From contig JARGNG010000022.1 in the NCBI GenBank assembly GCA_029213265.1, positions 1-64,000 on the forward strand: a stretch of 64,000 nucleotides of DNA, given 5' to 3'. Source of the stretch: Verrucomicrobiales bacterium. Lineage in GTDB: Bacteria > Verrucomicrobiota > Verrucomicrobiia > Verrucomicrobiales > DEV007. Position 1 is the first letter of the stretch, and every line of letters begins with the position of its first letter. Below the pieces are notes generated by a model, which had not been told where the DNA came from, made no database searches, and saw only the letters and a list, made by a program, of their open reading frames with translations. Both the position numbers and the translations under genes were made by a program. This document shows positions 35,677-43,987 of the stretch, piece after piece.

Positions 35677-37353
35677 TCAATCTTTCTGACGAAACACATC
35701 CGGGACAAAATCGAGATCGCTGGCCTCCCGAACGGCAATCCCAATCTGGAAATCCATGACGTCTTCCGGAACCGGATTCTGGTATTCATCGAGACAGTCC
35801 CGAAGCGCTTCCACGGCGTCGACATCCTCCGTTCGCACCTGCCGATAGACTTTGATCGCAATCGATTCGGCCGCACCCGGGGTTACCAGTTCCGGAATCA
35901 GGGAAAGGATCACTTCGGGGCATTCCTTTGGCAAATCAAGGTCATGCTTTTTCCCGAGGGCCCGAATGAGACGGTATCCATCTTTCGCTTCGTGCGCGGG
36001 AAAGAGGGGGATCTTCACGTCGACACGACCGGGGCGTTTCAAATCGACTTCGATCAAATCCGGCCGGCTCGAGGCAAGGATCCAGAGAATGCGACCGCGA
36101 TTGTTCGTGTTGCTCATTTCCTTGGCCATCATCGAATAGACCCGCCCGGAAACTCCCGAATCACCGGAACCGGCGTCACGACTTCCGAGCGCCTGATCCG
36201 CCTCGTCGATAAAAACGACGCATCGACCGAGCGCATGAAGCAGGGCAAAGATCTTCTCCAGGTTTCCTTCCGTGCTCCCGACCCAGCGGTCCCGGAAATT
36301 TTTCATTTTCACGACGGGAACCCCGGCCTCTCCCGCAAGGCACTCCACCAGATAAGTCTTCCCGGTTCCAACCGGTCCGCAAAGCAGATATCCCATCGGC
36401 ATCGCCGCGAGGTCATTCTTTTTCCAAAGTGCAATATCCTGCCGCATCCAGTCCTTCACCGCGTCATGACCATAGACATCGTCGAGTGTCCGGGTCGGTT
36501 CGAGGAATTCAATGAGACCCTGCGAATCCTGCTCCACGAGAGATTTTTTCAAATCGGCAAGGTCGTCCTCTTCGAGCACTTCTTTTTCGTATTCCCTGCG
36601 TTTCAAGAGCGCCTCGATCGAACTGACCGTAGCTCCGGCAAGACGACCGGCCGGGATCCCGGGATTTCCGGAAAACTTCTTCAGCGCGGTAGGATAGGTC
36701 GTTTCAAAAAGAGCGAAAGTCGGTTCCAATTCTTTTCCTCCCGGTGTGGGAATCTCGACACGGGCCGATCGTTGATTCCGGGAGAGCAAATGATTCAAAT
36801 CATTAAGATGCTCAGTGACGAGAAATACGGCCAGGTTCTGCTCCAGGAAGTGGGACTCATGGGACCAGGACCGGACAACCGAGGCCATCGAGTTGAGCTG
36901 GTAGTCGCGTGTCTGCTTGGAAATGGGAAACACCAGTTCGGCGGACTTGATCACAATCGCGACATGATGATTCCGCCCTGCCAGTCGACTGCTCTCTTCC
37001 GTGGAGGGATCAATCGCACGAAGATTGATCATGAAACGCAGAAACTGGTCGATGTATCCGATCGCATTGGGCGGATCATTGGGCAGATCCCCATTGTGAA
37101 AGCGAAGCTGCTCAAAGAATTCGTGGCCCGATTCGACCCGCAGTCCGGCTCCCAGCTCATAACTCAACACGAGGTCGAACTTCTTCAGCTGAACGGAAGT
37201 GAGGTAGTCGATCAGATTGCCAATCCGGGCATCTTTCGCCTCCTTTCCCGGGATCAAGAGCCGGTCGTGTACATTTCCATGGACCACAAACTGGTTCGCC
37301 GCGCTGGAGAGGTAAAGCCGCCGGATTTCGTCCGACCAATCTGGAATCGTCAT
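35677..37353 (-). CDS. AAA+ ATPase with unrecognised N-terminal domain
   Basis: About 558 residues. The C-terminal AAA domain has Walker A CGPVGTGKT (residues about 325-333), Walker B VVFIDEAD (379-386), sensor 1 in ILWILASSRPDLI and arginine fingers in DLKRPGRVDV. The N-terminal ~300 residues contain a substrate-like region (YLSSAANQFVVHGNVHDRLL; SAELVFPISKQTRDYQLNSM) that I do not recognise. The layout suggests an ATPase that remodels a specific protein partner. Start: the ATG at 37353 (MTIPDWSDEIRR) is preferred over a GTG at 37374. On the same strand as hslR and ispE. Confidence 0.8.
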   Translation of the reverse strand: MTIPDWSDEIRRLYLSSAANQFVVHGNVHDRLLIPGKEAKDARIGNLIDYLTSVQLKKFDLVLSYELGAGLRVESGHEFFEQLRFHNGDLPNDPPNAIGYIDQFLRFMINLRAIDPSTEESSRLAGRNHHVAIVIKSAELVFPISKQTRDYQLNSMASVVRSWSHESHFLEQNLAVFLVTEHLNDLNHLLSRNQRSARVEIPTPGGKELEPTFALFETTYPTALKKFSGNPGIPAGRLAGATVSSIEALLKRREYEKEVLEEDDLADLKKSLVEQDSQGLIEFLEPTRTLDDVYGHDAVKDWMRQDIALWKKNDLAAMPMGYLLCGPVGTGKTYLVECLAGEAGVPVVKMKNFRDRWVGSTEGNLEKIFALLHALGRCVVFIDEADQALGSRDAGSGDSGVSGRVYSMMAKEMSNTNNRGRILWILASSRPDLIEVDLKRPGRVDVKIPLFPAHEAKDGYRLIRALGKKHDLDLPKECPEVILSLIPELVTPGAAESIAIKVYRQVRTEDVDAVEALRDCLDEYQNPVPEDVMDFQIGIAVREASDLDFVPDVFRQKD

Positions 37354-37383
37354 AGGAAAATAGTGCAACGCCACCCTACCCGA

Positions 37384-37824
37384 TCAGCGAGGCCGCGTAA
37401 ACGATTTCACGAACTCTTCGAAGCTCTCCATGTCCTCCCCGGAATCAGCCATCAGTTCATCCAGATCCCGGCGTTCCCTTTTGGTAGGCCGGCCTGCTCC
37501 GGCTTCCCGTTGCGGGGTCACATCCCGTGCGATCCGGATTGCTTCCGCAGCCGCTTCGTAGACTTCCTGCGGAGTGTGGTCGATGACAAATTCATCAACC
37601 AATTTTGCTCCAACCCGCTTCGTCAACAGTGCCTTCACTTCCAACTTTCGCGTCAGCAAGCCGCGCCGGACCTCAATTTGGTCCCCGATCCGCACATGGC
37701 GGGAAGGCTTGGTTCGCGCGCCATTGATCAGAACCTGTTCCTTTTTGCAAGCCGCTCCTGCCAGCGCCCGGGTTTTAAAAATGCGAACGCCCCAGGTCCA
37801 GATGTCAATCCGGACACTTTCCAT
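37384..37824 (-). CDS. hslR: S4-domain RNA-binding protein (Hsp15-like)
   Basis: About 146 residues. The N-terminal S4 RNA-binding domain (VRIDIWTWGVRIFKTRALAG; VLINGARTKPSRHVRIGDQI) matches Hsp15 / HslR, which in E. coli returns peptidyl-tRNA-bearing 50S subunits to translation. The C-terminus is basic and charged (AGAGRPTKRERRDLDELMAD). The ATG at 37824 starts the conserved domain; a GTG at 37851 would add nine residues. It lies 10-40 bases beyond ispE, same strand. Confidence 0.85.
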   Translation of the reverse strand: MESVRIDIWTWGVRIFKTRALAGAACKKEQVLINGARTKPSRHVRIGDQIEVRRGLLTRKLEVKALLTKRVGAKLVDEFVIDHTPQEVYEAAAEAIRIARDVTPQREAGAGRPTKRERRDLDELMADSGEDMESFEEFVKSFTRPR

Positions 37825-37861
37825 TTCAGTCGATGACGGCGTTTCTCCCACGAATTGAAAC

Positions 37862-38725
37862 TCAGGTTGTGCGCCCCAAAAAGGTCCAGCTGTTTTCTCC
37901 GTATCGAGCCAGCGCCCGGGAATTCAGTTCGTATCCGGAAGCGGCCTTCTTCAGGATCGCCAACATCGTCGATCCGGATCCTGACAGAAGCGCCGCATCG
38001 ACCTCCTCCTGATTCAGCAGCCAGGATTTCATTTCGCCCAAAACCGGATATTTCTCATACACGGGACGCTCAAGGTGGTTTTCCATCACTCCCCAATCCC
38101 TCTGCTGCCCCTCGTAGACAAAACCCTCATACTCGGCAGAATCGGCAAACCGCTGATAGGCCCAGGAAGCCGCAATGCCAAAACCGGGCTTGATCAGGAA
38201 CACGGGAAGACATTCCACTTCATGGGAAACCGGCTCGACGACCTCTCCCCGGCCCCGGCAATCGCAGGGCCGCTCATAGAGAAAGAAAGGAACGTCGGAT
38301 CCGATTTTTGCCCCTACTCCTGCCAATTCATCTTCGGACAAATAGAGGCTCGCCATTTCATTGAGCGCTCGCAGCACGGCTGCTGCGTCGCTGCTTCCCC
38401 CGCCAAGTCCAGCTCCAGAGGGGATGTATTTCTTCAAATCGATGCTGATCGCGAAGACCTTGCCCGTGTGGGCTTCGAGAGCGCGCACCGCCTTGATGAC
38501 CAGGTTTTCCTCTCCCGTGGGGAGGCTCTCGTCCGAGCAGCGAAGAACAACCTGGTCGTCCTCCCGCCATTTCAACTTCAGACGATCGACGAGCGAGAGG
38601 GAAACCATCCGCGTCTCGATCTCATGAAAACCATCGTCACGCTTCCCGAGAACGCGAAGCCACAGATTCGTTTTTGCCGGTGCCTCAATTTCAAAGGCAT
38701 CTGACATGTCAGGAAATTCACTCAT
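37862..38725 (-). CDS. ispE: 4-diphosphocytidyl-2-C-methyl-D-erythritol kinase
   Basis: About 287 residues, GHMP kinase fold. EIEAPAKTNLWLRVLGKRDD is the IspE N-terminal motif, and the ATP loop IPSGAGLGGGSSDAAAVLRA is the GHMP motif 2. SDVPFFLYERPCDCRGRGEV and SGSGSTMLAIL follow as in IspE. It phosphorylates CDP-methylerythritol in the MEP isoprenoid pathway. The ATG at 38725 gives a 4-base overlap (ATGA) with the pgeF stop, so it is coupled to that gene. Confidence 0.93.
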   Translation of the reverse strand: MSEFPDMSDAFEIEAPAKTNLWLRVLGKRDDGFHEIETRMVSLSLVDRLKLKWREDDQVVLRCSDESLPTGEENLVIKAVRALEAHTGKVFAISIDLKKYIPSGAGLGGGSSDAAAVLRALNEMASLYLSEDELAGVGAKIGSDVPFFLYERPCDCRGRGEVVEPVSHEVECLPVFLIKPGFGIAASWAYQRFADSAEYEGFVYEGQQRDWGVMENHLERPVYEKYPVLGEMKSWLLNQEEVDAALLSGSGSTMLAILKKAASGYELNSRALARYGENSWTFLGRTT

Positions 38726-39396
38726 GCCTCCCAACCAATAACCGCAAAGAGGCGCCCCGTCTTGCCCATTTCGACGCGGTAGCTGTAGTAACGATCGAGA
38801 TCCGTGCTCGTGCAGGTGCCACAGTCGTGAACCTGACTCTCGGGAACTCCCGCAGCAACGCTATCCGTCAGAATCTGTGCTGCGAAATCGATTTCGTAGG
38901 CCGGTGGCCGAATGCACGGCGCCAACTGCACAATGAGGTCAGCCGGATTGGAACCGTATTCAGCCTGCATCTTTTGAATCGCTTCCGGAGCAATGCCGAG
39001 GGCCGTCCCGTTCTTTCCGGAATGCAGAGCCGCACAAGCCTGCTTAACAGGATCAACGATGAACACCGCCCCGCAATCGGCGACAAAGATCCCGAGAAAC
39101 TGCCCGGGCACATTGGTCATCAATCCGTCCGTTTCCGGGAAATGAGGTCGCCCCGGAAGTTCCTCCCCGGCCACCCTAGCCACATTCTTTCCATGCACCT
39201 GCTCTCCTGTCGCGACATGCTCGCGGGAAATCCCGAGCTCGGAAAGGCAATCGCAAAAGTGCTGTTCCAGCCTCGCAATCGCGACCTCGCGATCCGTTTT
39301 CACATCAATATCCGGATGACGTAAAGTGAACCCATGGACGAGGCCCTCGAGGGGCGAAAGGGCAGGAAAGGTTTCGATCAGGGAAGCGGTGGACAT
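38722..39396 (-). CDS. pgeF: Peptidoglycan editing factor / polyphenol-oxidase-family protein
   Basis: About 224 residues. Cu-oxidase_4 (YfiH/PgeF) signatures: EQVHGKNVARVAGEELPGRP, DGLMTNVPGQFLGIFVADCG (D-x-x-x-T near the metal site), CAALHSGKNGTALGI (His of the third ligand), and CTSTDLDRYYSYRVEMGKTG. In E. coli YfiH removes mis-incorporated residues from peptidoglycan precursors. The usual HAGWRG motif reads HSGKNG, a notable change. The ATG at 39396 fits better than the open frame up to 39465. Coupled to ispE. Confidence 0.85.
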   Translation of the reverse strand: MSTASLIETFPALSPLEGLVHGFTLRHPDIDVKTDREVAIARLEQHFCDCLSELGISREHVATGEQVHGKNVARVAGEELPGRPHFPETDGLMTNVPGQFLGIFVADCGAVFIVDPVKQACAALHSGKNGTALGIAPEAIQKMQAEYGSNPADLIVQLAPCIRPPAYEIDFAAQILTDSVAAGVPESQVHDCGTCTSTDLDRYYSYRVEMGKTGRLFAVIGWEA

Positions 39397-39540
39397 CTTT
39401 AGAAACCCAACAGGGTTCAGAAAGGGAGTCAACCCTGTTTGATAGCACTTTACTCCGGGCCGCAAGAGAAGCGTAGGAGTAAGAAGAAGAGGAAGAGTCG
39501 GTGGACCCTGTGCAATCCTGCGCTACCTTCCCGCCCTCTC

Positions 39541-41511
39541 ATGTTGGCAGTCGACAAAGTTTCTATTGAATACGGAGCCCGCTCTCTTTTTAAGGACCTC
39601 TCTTTTACGGTCCGGGCAAAAGAGCGCTGGTCTCTGGCCGGGCCGAACGGAGCCGGCAAGTCGACCTTGATGAAAATCATCGCCGGAATCGAACTGCCGG
39701 ACAAGGGGCGCATCATCAAGGCGAAGCAGACCACCGTCGGCTATCTCCCCCAGGAAGGGGTTCAGCACAAAGGCACGAGCGTCTTCGAAGAAGCCTCAAA
39801 GGCTTTCGACGACGTCAAGCAGTTGCAGGAGCAGCTCAAGGAAGTCGAAGCTGAAATGGAAACCGGCGATCCCGAAAGCGAGGCCTACGGAGATTTGATC
39901 GAAGTCTTTGGCGATCTCCAACTCCGCCTTGATCATCACGATCTCAGCAAGATGAAGCCACGGGTCGAAACGGTTCTCGGCGGCCTTGGATTCAAACAAT
40001 CCGATATGAATCGCGAGACCGGGGAATTCTCCGGCGGATGGCAGATGCGAATCGCGATGGCAAAGCTTCTTCTCCGCGAGCCTTCCGTGTTGTTGCTCGA
40101 CGAGCCGACTAACCACCTCGACATCGAAACGGTCCAGTGGCTGGAACAATGGCTTCGTCAGTACGGCGGTGCTCTCGTCCTGATTTCTCACGACCGGAGC
40201 ATGCTCGACAACCTGACCAACCGGACTCTCGCTTTCGAGAACGGCGGGGTGGAGCAATACTCCGGAAACTACTCCTTTTTTCTCCAGGAACGCACCGCCC
40301 GCCGTGAGCAGGCCGAGCGGGCCTACCGGAATCAACAGAAAGAGATCGAAAAAGCCGAGAAGCTGATCAACCGATTCCGGGCAAAAGCGACGAAAGCCAA
40401 GATGGTGCAGTCGCGGATCAAGCAGCTCGACAAAATGGAGCGCATCGAGCTGGAGCAGGACGATGCGACGATGGAATTCCGGTTCCCGCAACCCGAGCGG
40501 AGCGGTCAGACCGTCCTCAAGGTGGAAGGGCTTTGCAAATACTACGGGGACAACAAGGTCATCGACCACTTCGACTTCGCGATCGAGCGAGGGGACAAAA
40601 TTGCGATCGTGGGGGTCAACGGGGCCGGAAAGTCCACTTTCTCCCGTATCATTGCCGGGGAAGAGGAACCGACCTCCGGTGAACGAACCGAAGGACACAA
40701 GGTCGGTATCGCCTATTTTTCGCAGACCCACGCGGATGAGCTGGATCCGAAAAAGACCGTTCTTGGCACCATGGAAGGCAGCGTAACGAAAGAAGCCGCT
40801 GGCAATCTTCGATCGATACTCGGCGCCTTTCTCTTCCGCGGTGACGATGTATTTAAATCGGTCAGTGTCTTGTCAGGAGGCGAACGCGGTCGCCTTGCCC
40901 TCGCCCGAATGCTCCTGCAGCCGGCGAATTTCCTCATTCTCGACGAGCCTACCAACCACCTCGATTTGCACTCGCAGGGGGTGTTGCAGAAGGCACTTCT
41001 CGACTACACGGGCGCCTACGCCATCGTTTCCCACAACCGCTCCTTTCTCGACCCGATCGTTACGAAGGTTCTGGAGTTCATCCCGAATCAGCCGCCGAAG
41101 GTCTACTACGGAAATGTGAGCGACTACATCGAAAAGAAACAGGCCGACCTGGAGGCAGCGAAGGCGCCCTCAGGATCCAGCCCTGCCTCTGCCAACAAGA
41201 CGACCTCACCAGGCGGTTCCGGAGGCGCCAATCGCAAAGAGCAAAGACGTCTCGAAGCGAAGGCACGAGAAGCCAAAGCGACGAAGCTGAAGCCCCTCCA
41301 AACTGAATTCGAAACCGTGGAGGAAAAAATCGGCACCCTCGAGAAAGAAAAAGCCGACCTCACCGCCAAGCTCGTCGACCCGGAGTTTTTCAAAAAAGGC
41401 GAAGAGGCGGCCAACGCGACGAAGCGTTTTGCAGAGGTGGAGTCCGAGCTGGAAAAAGTGTACTCCCGGTGGAGCCAGCTCAGCGACGAAATCGAGGCAT
41501 TGGAATCGTAG
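39541..41511 (+). CDS. ABC-F family ATPase (EttA/Uup-like)
   Basis: About 657 residues with two ABC domains and no membrane segments. The first Walker A is GPNGAGKST near residue 38, signature FSGGWQMRIAMAKLLLREPS, Walker B VLLLDEPTNHLD; the second is VNGAGKSTFSR, LSGGERGRLALARMLLQPAN, FLILDEPTNHLD. The inter-domain linker (RNQQKEIEKAEKLINRFRAK) and the C-terminal coiled coil (VEEKIGTLEKEKADLTAKLV) are those of Uup/ABC-F. These proteins act on ribosomes stalled in translation or give antibiotic protection. The ATG at 39541 is the start; the frame upstream to 39439 is not conserved. Confidence 0.9.
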   Translation: MLAVDKVSIEYGARSLFKDLSFTVRAKERWSLAGPNGAGKSTLMKIIAGIELPDKGRIIKAKQTTVGYLPQEGVQHKGTSVFEEASKAFDDVKQLQEQLKEVEAEMETGDPESEAYGDLIEVFGDLQLRLDHHDLSKMKPRVETVLGGLGFKQSDMNRETGEFSGGWQMRIAMAKLLLREPSVLLLDEPTNHLDIETVQWLEQWLRQYGGALVLISHDRSMLDNLTNRTLAFENGGVEQYSGNYSFFLQERTARREQAERAYRNQQKEIEKAEKLINRFRAKATKAKMVQSRIKQLDKMERIELEQDDATMEFRFPQPERSGQTVLKVEGLCKYYGDNKVIDHFDFAIERGDKIAIVGVNGAGKSTFSRIIAGEEEPTSGERTEGHKVGIAYFSQTHADELDPKKTVLGTMEGSVTKEAAGNLRSILGAFLFRGDDVFKSVSVLSGGERGRLALARMLLQPANFLILDEPTNHLDLHSQGVLQKALLDYTGAYAIVSHNRSFLDPIVTKVLEFIPNQPPKVYYGNVSDYIEKKQADLEAAKAPSGSSPASANKTTSPGGSGGANRKEQRRLEAKAREAKATKLKPLQTEFETVEEKIGTLEKEKADLTAKLVDPEFFKKGEEAANATKRFAEVESELEKVYSRWSQLSDEIEALES

Positions 41512-41588
41512 AAAAGAGCCGGAACCGCCCGCAAACATTGTCGGGAAGTTCGCTTGCCCGTGTAAGCCAAATTCGCTTGACTCTATCT

Positions 41589-43811
41589 ATGGCCCGCCAT
41601 CCGCTGTCATTTCTGCTACCTGTCCTCCTTTTGACCGGATTTCTTCCCGGCACTCTCCCCGGACAAACTCGGCCGCCCGGAGTTCCCGAGTCCGCAAAGC
41701 ACTACCAGGGGCGCTGGTATGAAGCACTCCATTCCGCGGATATCAAACCCGGCAGCAAGGGCCTGCTCTGGACAGAGGCGCAAACCATCGCCGAGAGCAG
41801 GGGCGGAAATCTGGCGAGCATCGAAACTGCCATCGAACACGAATTTATCCGGTCCCTTCTGTTGCAATGGCCCAACGATGATTTCTGGGCGGGCGGTTAC
41901 TTTACCGGCAGAGACTGGCGATGGCTCAACGGCAAGAAGATCAATCGGGCAAGGCCGGATGACTTCGAAACAAGCCGCCGTTTACGAATCACCGGGGCAA
42001 AAGGGGGAAGAAAACTGATGGGCCATTTTGCAAGAGTCCCCATGGCAGGCTTTGTCGTCGAGTATGCCCCTGACAATACGGAAAAAATCACCCTTCCCCC
42101 TCTCCCCTGGTCATCGGACCACTTTCCCATTACCGATGCGGCTCGCCCACCCGGCATTCCTGATTCAGCGATTCATTTCAATGGCCACTGGTACGATATC
42201 CTCTCCGAGAAAAGTGACGGACCAGCGTTGAAAGGAATCAGTTGGCAGGACGCCCATGAACTCGCCGTCAAAAGAGGGGGCCACCTCGTCTGCATCGAGA
42301 GTGCCGGGGAGCGCGACTTTCTGTTTCACCTTCTCAAAGACGATCCCAAAATTCAGTTCTGGACGGGAGGCTACCGGGCCAAGCCCGGTTGGAGGTGGAT
42401 CAATGGAGCCCCGTTTCGAAAAGAAGCGGCACCCATTGGCACAGGCAAAGAGACGACCCGACGGGTTTTCTTCACGACCCTGAAAGAGAAAGACATTCGA
42501 CATTTTAATGGCGATCCCAAATCCGGTAGCAAGGTCGATGGAATGGTCATCGAATACACTCCCGGAGAAACCGTTGCGTTCCAACTTCCCGGTTCCACGC
42601 CACCTCCAGCGGCGCCATCAAAACCTGCGAGCCCCACTCCCAAGAACTTTTCCAACGGAGCCGTTTCCGGCAGCGATTTCGCCAACCCACTGAAGATTCA
42701 ATCCAGGCAAGCGAAGGTGAACGGACTGCTGATCATGGACCTGGGAGCCAAACAGGCCGGCAGCGCCTCTCCCATGTCAATGATCGCTCTCGCAGGGGAG
42801 CCGGATACTTCGGCGGTCCTGCAGTTCAACCAACCGGTCGGACCCAGCATGCAAACAGCCCTCGCCGAAGTCGCCAAGTTCATCGAAGTGCGGCAGAGCG
42901 GATGGCCCAGGGGGCACACCTTTGAGATTTCCTTTGAAAACAAATACAATCCGAAGGATGGGCCTTCGGCTGCGGTCGCTTGTGCCCTGCTCCTCGAATC
43001 AACGATCACCGGAACAAGACTGGATCCCGGCTTTGCTGTGACGGGAGACCTCAATGCGGATGGCTCTGTGCAACCAATCGGTGGCGTCGAAGCAAAAATT
43101 CGCGGAGCCACTTCAGAGCAATGCACCCATATCGCGATCCCGAAAAACAATACTTCCGCAGTGTATGACACGGTCCTGATGGATGGCATCGCGCCCGCGA
43201 TCAATATTCAGATTTTCTCCATCACGACCTTTGAAGAAGCCTACGCGATCGCCTCAAGCACCAAGTCGGCTTCGGTTCAAAAATCGCTTTCCGAGTTTTC
43301 CGAGATTCAAGAAATCTACCGGAAGCAGCCCTCGGGCTTTTCTCAGGTGGTTCGTCATCCGAAAGTGATCGAAAAACTGGAAGGCATTGTCGAAGTGATG
43401 CCCAACCACCTCTCTTCGTCACTCCTGCTCGACTTTGCCAAAGGCACGGCACCCACATCGCTTTCGCTTCAGGGATCCTTTTCGTTCATCGATGAAAATG
43501 CCTATCAAATTGTCGATGTGATCAAAGACGGTAAAGTCGCCAAACTCGACAATTTTGACGAGGATCAGGTCGCGGAAGCGCTCAGCCTGCTACGCCGCTC
43601 CAAGCTCAAACTCGACCAGCGAACCTGGGATTGGGCTGACGGGTTGCTACGATGGGGAGAGCTTATGCGTGAGTACCAGACCAATCGCCCCAAAGCCATC
43701 AGCAACGTCAACAAGATGATCAGCGATATCAACAGCGCCGGAAATGCGACCCGGGCCGAACGAGTACGATTGCTCGAAGATCCCGAAATCGTCGAGGAAC
43801 TGCTGGAGTGA
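41589..43811 (+). CDS. Secreted tandem C-type-lectin-like / Lon-type protease fusion
   Basis: 740 residues. The signal peptide (MARHPLSFLLPVLLLTGFLP) ends near 25. Two C-type-lectin-like domains follow (about 35-165 and 185-320): KGLLWTEAQTIAESRGGNLA with DDFWAGGYFTGRDWRWLNGK, and KGISWQDAHELAVKRGGHLV with QFWTGGYRAKPGWRWINGAP. A Pro-rich linker (STPPPAAPSKPASPT) leads to a Lon-type S16 domain (about 370-530): KYNPKDGPSAAVACALLLES with catalytic-type Ser460, and DGSVQPIGGVEAKIRGATSE with Lys503. The Ser-Lys spacing of 43 is the same as in E. coli Lon (Ser679/Lys722). There is no ATPase domain. The helical C-terminal ~200 residues are unassigned. It probably acts outside the cytoplasm. Confidence 0.85.
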   Translation: MARHPLSFLLPVLLLTGFLPGTLPGQTRPPGVPESAKHYQGRWYEALHSADIKPGSKGLLWTEAQTIAESRGGNLASIETAIEHEFIRSLLLQWPNDDFWAGGYFTGRDWRWLNGKKINRARPDDFETSRRLRITGAKGGRKLMGHFARVPMAGFVVEYAPDNTEKITLPPLPWSSDHFPITDAARPPGIPDSAIHFNGHWYDILSEKSDGPALKGISWQDAHELAVKRGGHLVCIESAGERDFLFHLLKDDPKIQFWTGGYRAKPGWRWINGAPFRKEAAPIGTGKETTRRVFFTTLKEKDIRHFNGDPKSGSKVDGMVIEYTPGETVAFQLPGSTPPPAAPSKPASPTPKNFSNGAVSGSDFANPLKIQSRQAKVNGLLIMDLGAKQAGSASPMSMIALAGEPDTSAVLQFNQPVGPSMQTALAEVAKFIEVRQSGWPRGHTFEISFENKYNPKDGPSAAVACALLLESTITGTRLDPGFAVTGDLNADGSVQPIGGVEAKIRGATSEQCTHIAIPKNNTSAVYDTVLMDGIAPAINIQIFSITTFEEAYAIASSTKSASVQKSLSEFSEIQEIYRKQPSGFSQVVRHPKVIEKLEGIVEVMPNHLSSSLLLDFAKGTAPTSLSLQGSFSFIDENAYQIVDVIKDGKVAKLDNFDEDQVAEALSLLRRSKLKLDQRTWDWADGLLRWGELMREYQTNRPKAISNVNKMISDINSAGNATRAERVRLLEDPEIVEELLE

Positions 43812-43987
43812 GTTGATCGAGTGACTTCACTTTCGTTATGCCCATACCTCGATTCAAAGACAGACGGAACCTCGTCCGCGCTGCTGAAGGCTTAGGGTCA
43901 TCACATCCTCAAAGGCTAAAAGCGTTGGGCTGAATCACTTCATCCGGTATCTGGCAGCCAGGATCCTTTTCTGTATTTTCCGGTGCT

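Noticed and set aside
35422..37836. 804-codon open frame on the plus strand opposite the AAA+ ATPase and hslR
   Set aside because: Antisense of well-supported genes; translation is low-complexity with no family features.
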